Source: Nitrospira sp.
GTDB lineage: Bacteria > Nitrospirota > Nitrospiria > Nitrospirales > Nitrospiraceae
Assembly (NCBI GenBank): GCA_035968315.1
Contig: JAVYIN010000005.1
Span: 868,001-932,000 of the forward strand
Length of the DNA: 64,000 nt
Reading direction: 5' to 3'
The first letter of the stretch is position 1, and each line of letters begins with the position of its first letter. The notes under the pieces are model-generated. The model was not told where the DNA came from. It did not search any database and saw only the letters and a list, made by a program, of their open reading frames with translations. The translations under genes and the position numbers were made by a program. Shown in pieces: positions 63,360 through 64,000 of this stretch.

Positions 63360-64000
63360 ATGCTGAAGCGTGTTCTGATTATCCTGGTCCTCGTTCTGAC
63401 TCAGACCGGGTGTGATGCCAAATATGGGGAGGATCTGTCCCCTTTTGTCCGAGGTAAGCTGGACGCTCAGGGACAACTCGACCTCGAGCGGCAGAAGCGG
63501 GAACTGCTTCAGATTGAGGACATCAAGGTTGGAACTGGTCCCGTCGCCGCTTGGGGACGACGTCTCTCCGCCGATTTGACTGTTCGGTACACCGACGGCA
63601 CTCTGATCTATCAAGGCCCGATCTACACTTACGTTGGATTCGTCGACATTACCGGCATCGAAAATGATATCCGAAGCGGTCCATTTCTCACGGGAATCAA
63701 CGGAGGCATTCAGTTGGCGCTGAACGGCATGGCCGTTGGTGGTCAACGCCGATTCACTGTCGACAGGAGTTTGGTCTGTTTGAATATCAAGATGGATGCC
63801 GGTCCCAACGCTACTTGTGGCCTGATTGAGCGAATCAAAGTCCGAAAAGATAAATTGATTGCGGAGGCCGCTCTCACCGAATCCTGCATTCCCTTGAGCT
63901 TCCGCGCCATCTATATGAATGGGGAATACCTGCTGCATTTCCGAGCCGGTTGCCGCAATTCCGATCTGCCTCGACTCGCCCCCAACGGTCCCATTTGGCA
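63360..64000 (+). CDS. FKBP-like lipoprotein, partial at window edge
   Basis: The frame runs from an ATG at 63360 to the window end, 213 codons without a stop. It encodes a signal peptide with the lipobox TQTGC (Cys19). A central domain follows with LQIEDIKVGTGPVAAWGRRL, ADLTVRYTDGTLIYQG and INGGIQLALNGMAVGGQRRF, matching the FKBP-type peptidyl-prolyl isomerase pattern. Several active-site aromatics of true FKBPs are not obvious, so enzyme activity is uncertain. The C-terminal part has four cysteines and is unrecognised. The long frame on the opposite strand here is its antisense shadow. Confidence 0.8.
   Translation, partial: MLKRVLIILVLVLTQTGCDAKYGEDLSPFVRGKLDAQGQLDLERQKRELLQIEDIKVGTGPVAAWGRRLSADLTVRYTDGTLIYQGPIYTYVGFVDITGIENDIRSGPFLTGINGGIQLALNGMAVGGQRRFTVDRSLVCLNIKMDAGPNATCGLIERIKVRKDKLIAEAALTESCIPLSFRAIYMNGEYLLHFRAGCRNSDLPRLAPNGPIW

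Noticed and set aside
63360-63938. Minus-strand frame continuing upstream from the giant-protein remnant
   Set aside because: This part is antisense to the FKBP-like gene. Family-like sequence on the minus strand begins only near 63345.

Overview
The window looks like a chromosome segment of a GC-rich Gram-negative bacterium. The most likely source is Nitrospira or a close relative in the Nitrospirota. That is an inference from several things seen together: the B12 cluster arrangement, the short palindromic intergenic repeats, a decayed giant extracellular protein with an HELGH motif, and the uncharacterised exported proteins. No rRNA or taxonomic marker was compared. Outer-membrane proteins (a BtuB receptor and a FadL-type channel) and several lipoproteins show a diderm envelope. 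Most of the window is ordinary, densely packed housekeeping DNA with many 1-8 base gene overlaps.

Positions 1-12440 (minus strand) form a large vitamin B12 locus. Transcription runs from a cobalamin riboswitch through btuF-btuC-btuD, then a second cobalamin riboswitch, btuB, cobB, a BtuR-type adenosyltransferase, a palindromic repeat, a small Cys-rich protein, bluB, a PduO-type adenosyltransferase, cobU, cobT, cobS and cobD (cut by the window edge). The cell should both import corrinoids and finish making adenosylcobalamin with its own dimethylbenzimidazole. The two riboswitches appear to use different outputs: a terminator for btuF and ribosome-site sequestration for btuB.

Positions 12683-22270 hold an unrecognised membrane-anchored protein, a SemiSWEET transporter, ribosomal protein L28, a small lipoprotein, tRNA-Gly, tyrS, a ComEA-like protein, lpdA-gcvH, a TPR/glycosidase-like lipoprotein, ndk, mtnA and a small ribbon-helix-helix protein. 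Positions 22507-38512 are a long minus-strand train: comEC, glmM, folP, ftsH, hpt, tilS, ribF, hemB, a CBS protein, a cobA-hemD fusion, hemC, hemA and ccsA. It supplies uroporphyrinogen III for heme, siroheme and B12. Positions 38580-49966 carry rsmI, a TusA-like protein, an exported protein, tRNA-Leu, a YggX-like protein, two tandem bifunctional-nuclease-family genes, rplM-rpsI, argC-argJ, rpsB-tsf-pyrH-frr and alr.

Positions 49963-57772 contain the most unusual block. An alpha-dioxygenase-like heme peroxidase, a divergent lipoxygenase-family protein and a hybrid histidine kinase with a V4R-like N-terminal domain lie head to tail, followed by a FadL-type outer-membrane protein. Both enzyme families oxygenate fatty acids, so this looks like a candidate bacterial oxylipin production and sensing cassette.

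Positions 58141-64000 are more accessory: a thiamine-binding protein, a siroheme-synthase N-domain protein, a free-standing CcmI-like domain, a second copy of the palindromic repeat, an HNH nuclease, a Rieske protein and a Phd/PIN toxin-antitoxin pair with a clear promoter-operator. These are followed by a 5'-truncated Rieske paralogue, the frameshifted remnant of a giant surface protein, and an FKBP-like lipoprotein gene that runs off the right edge.
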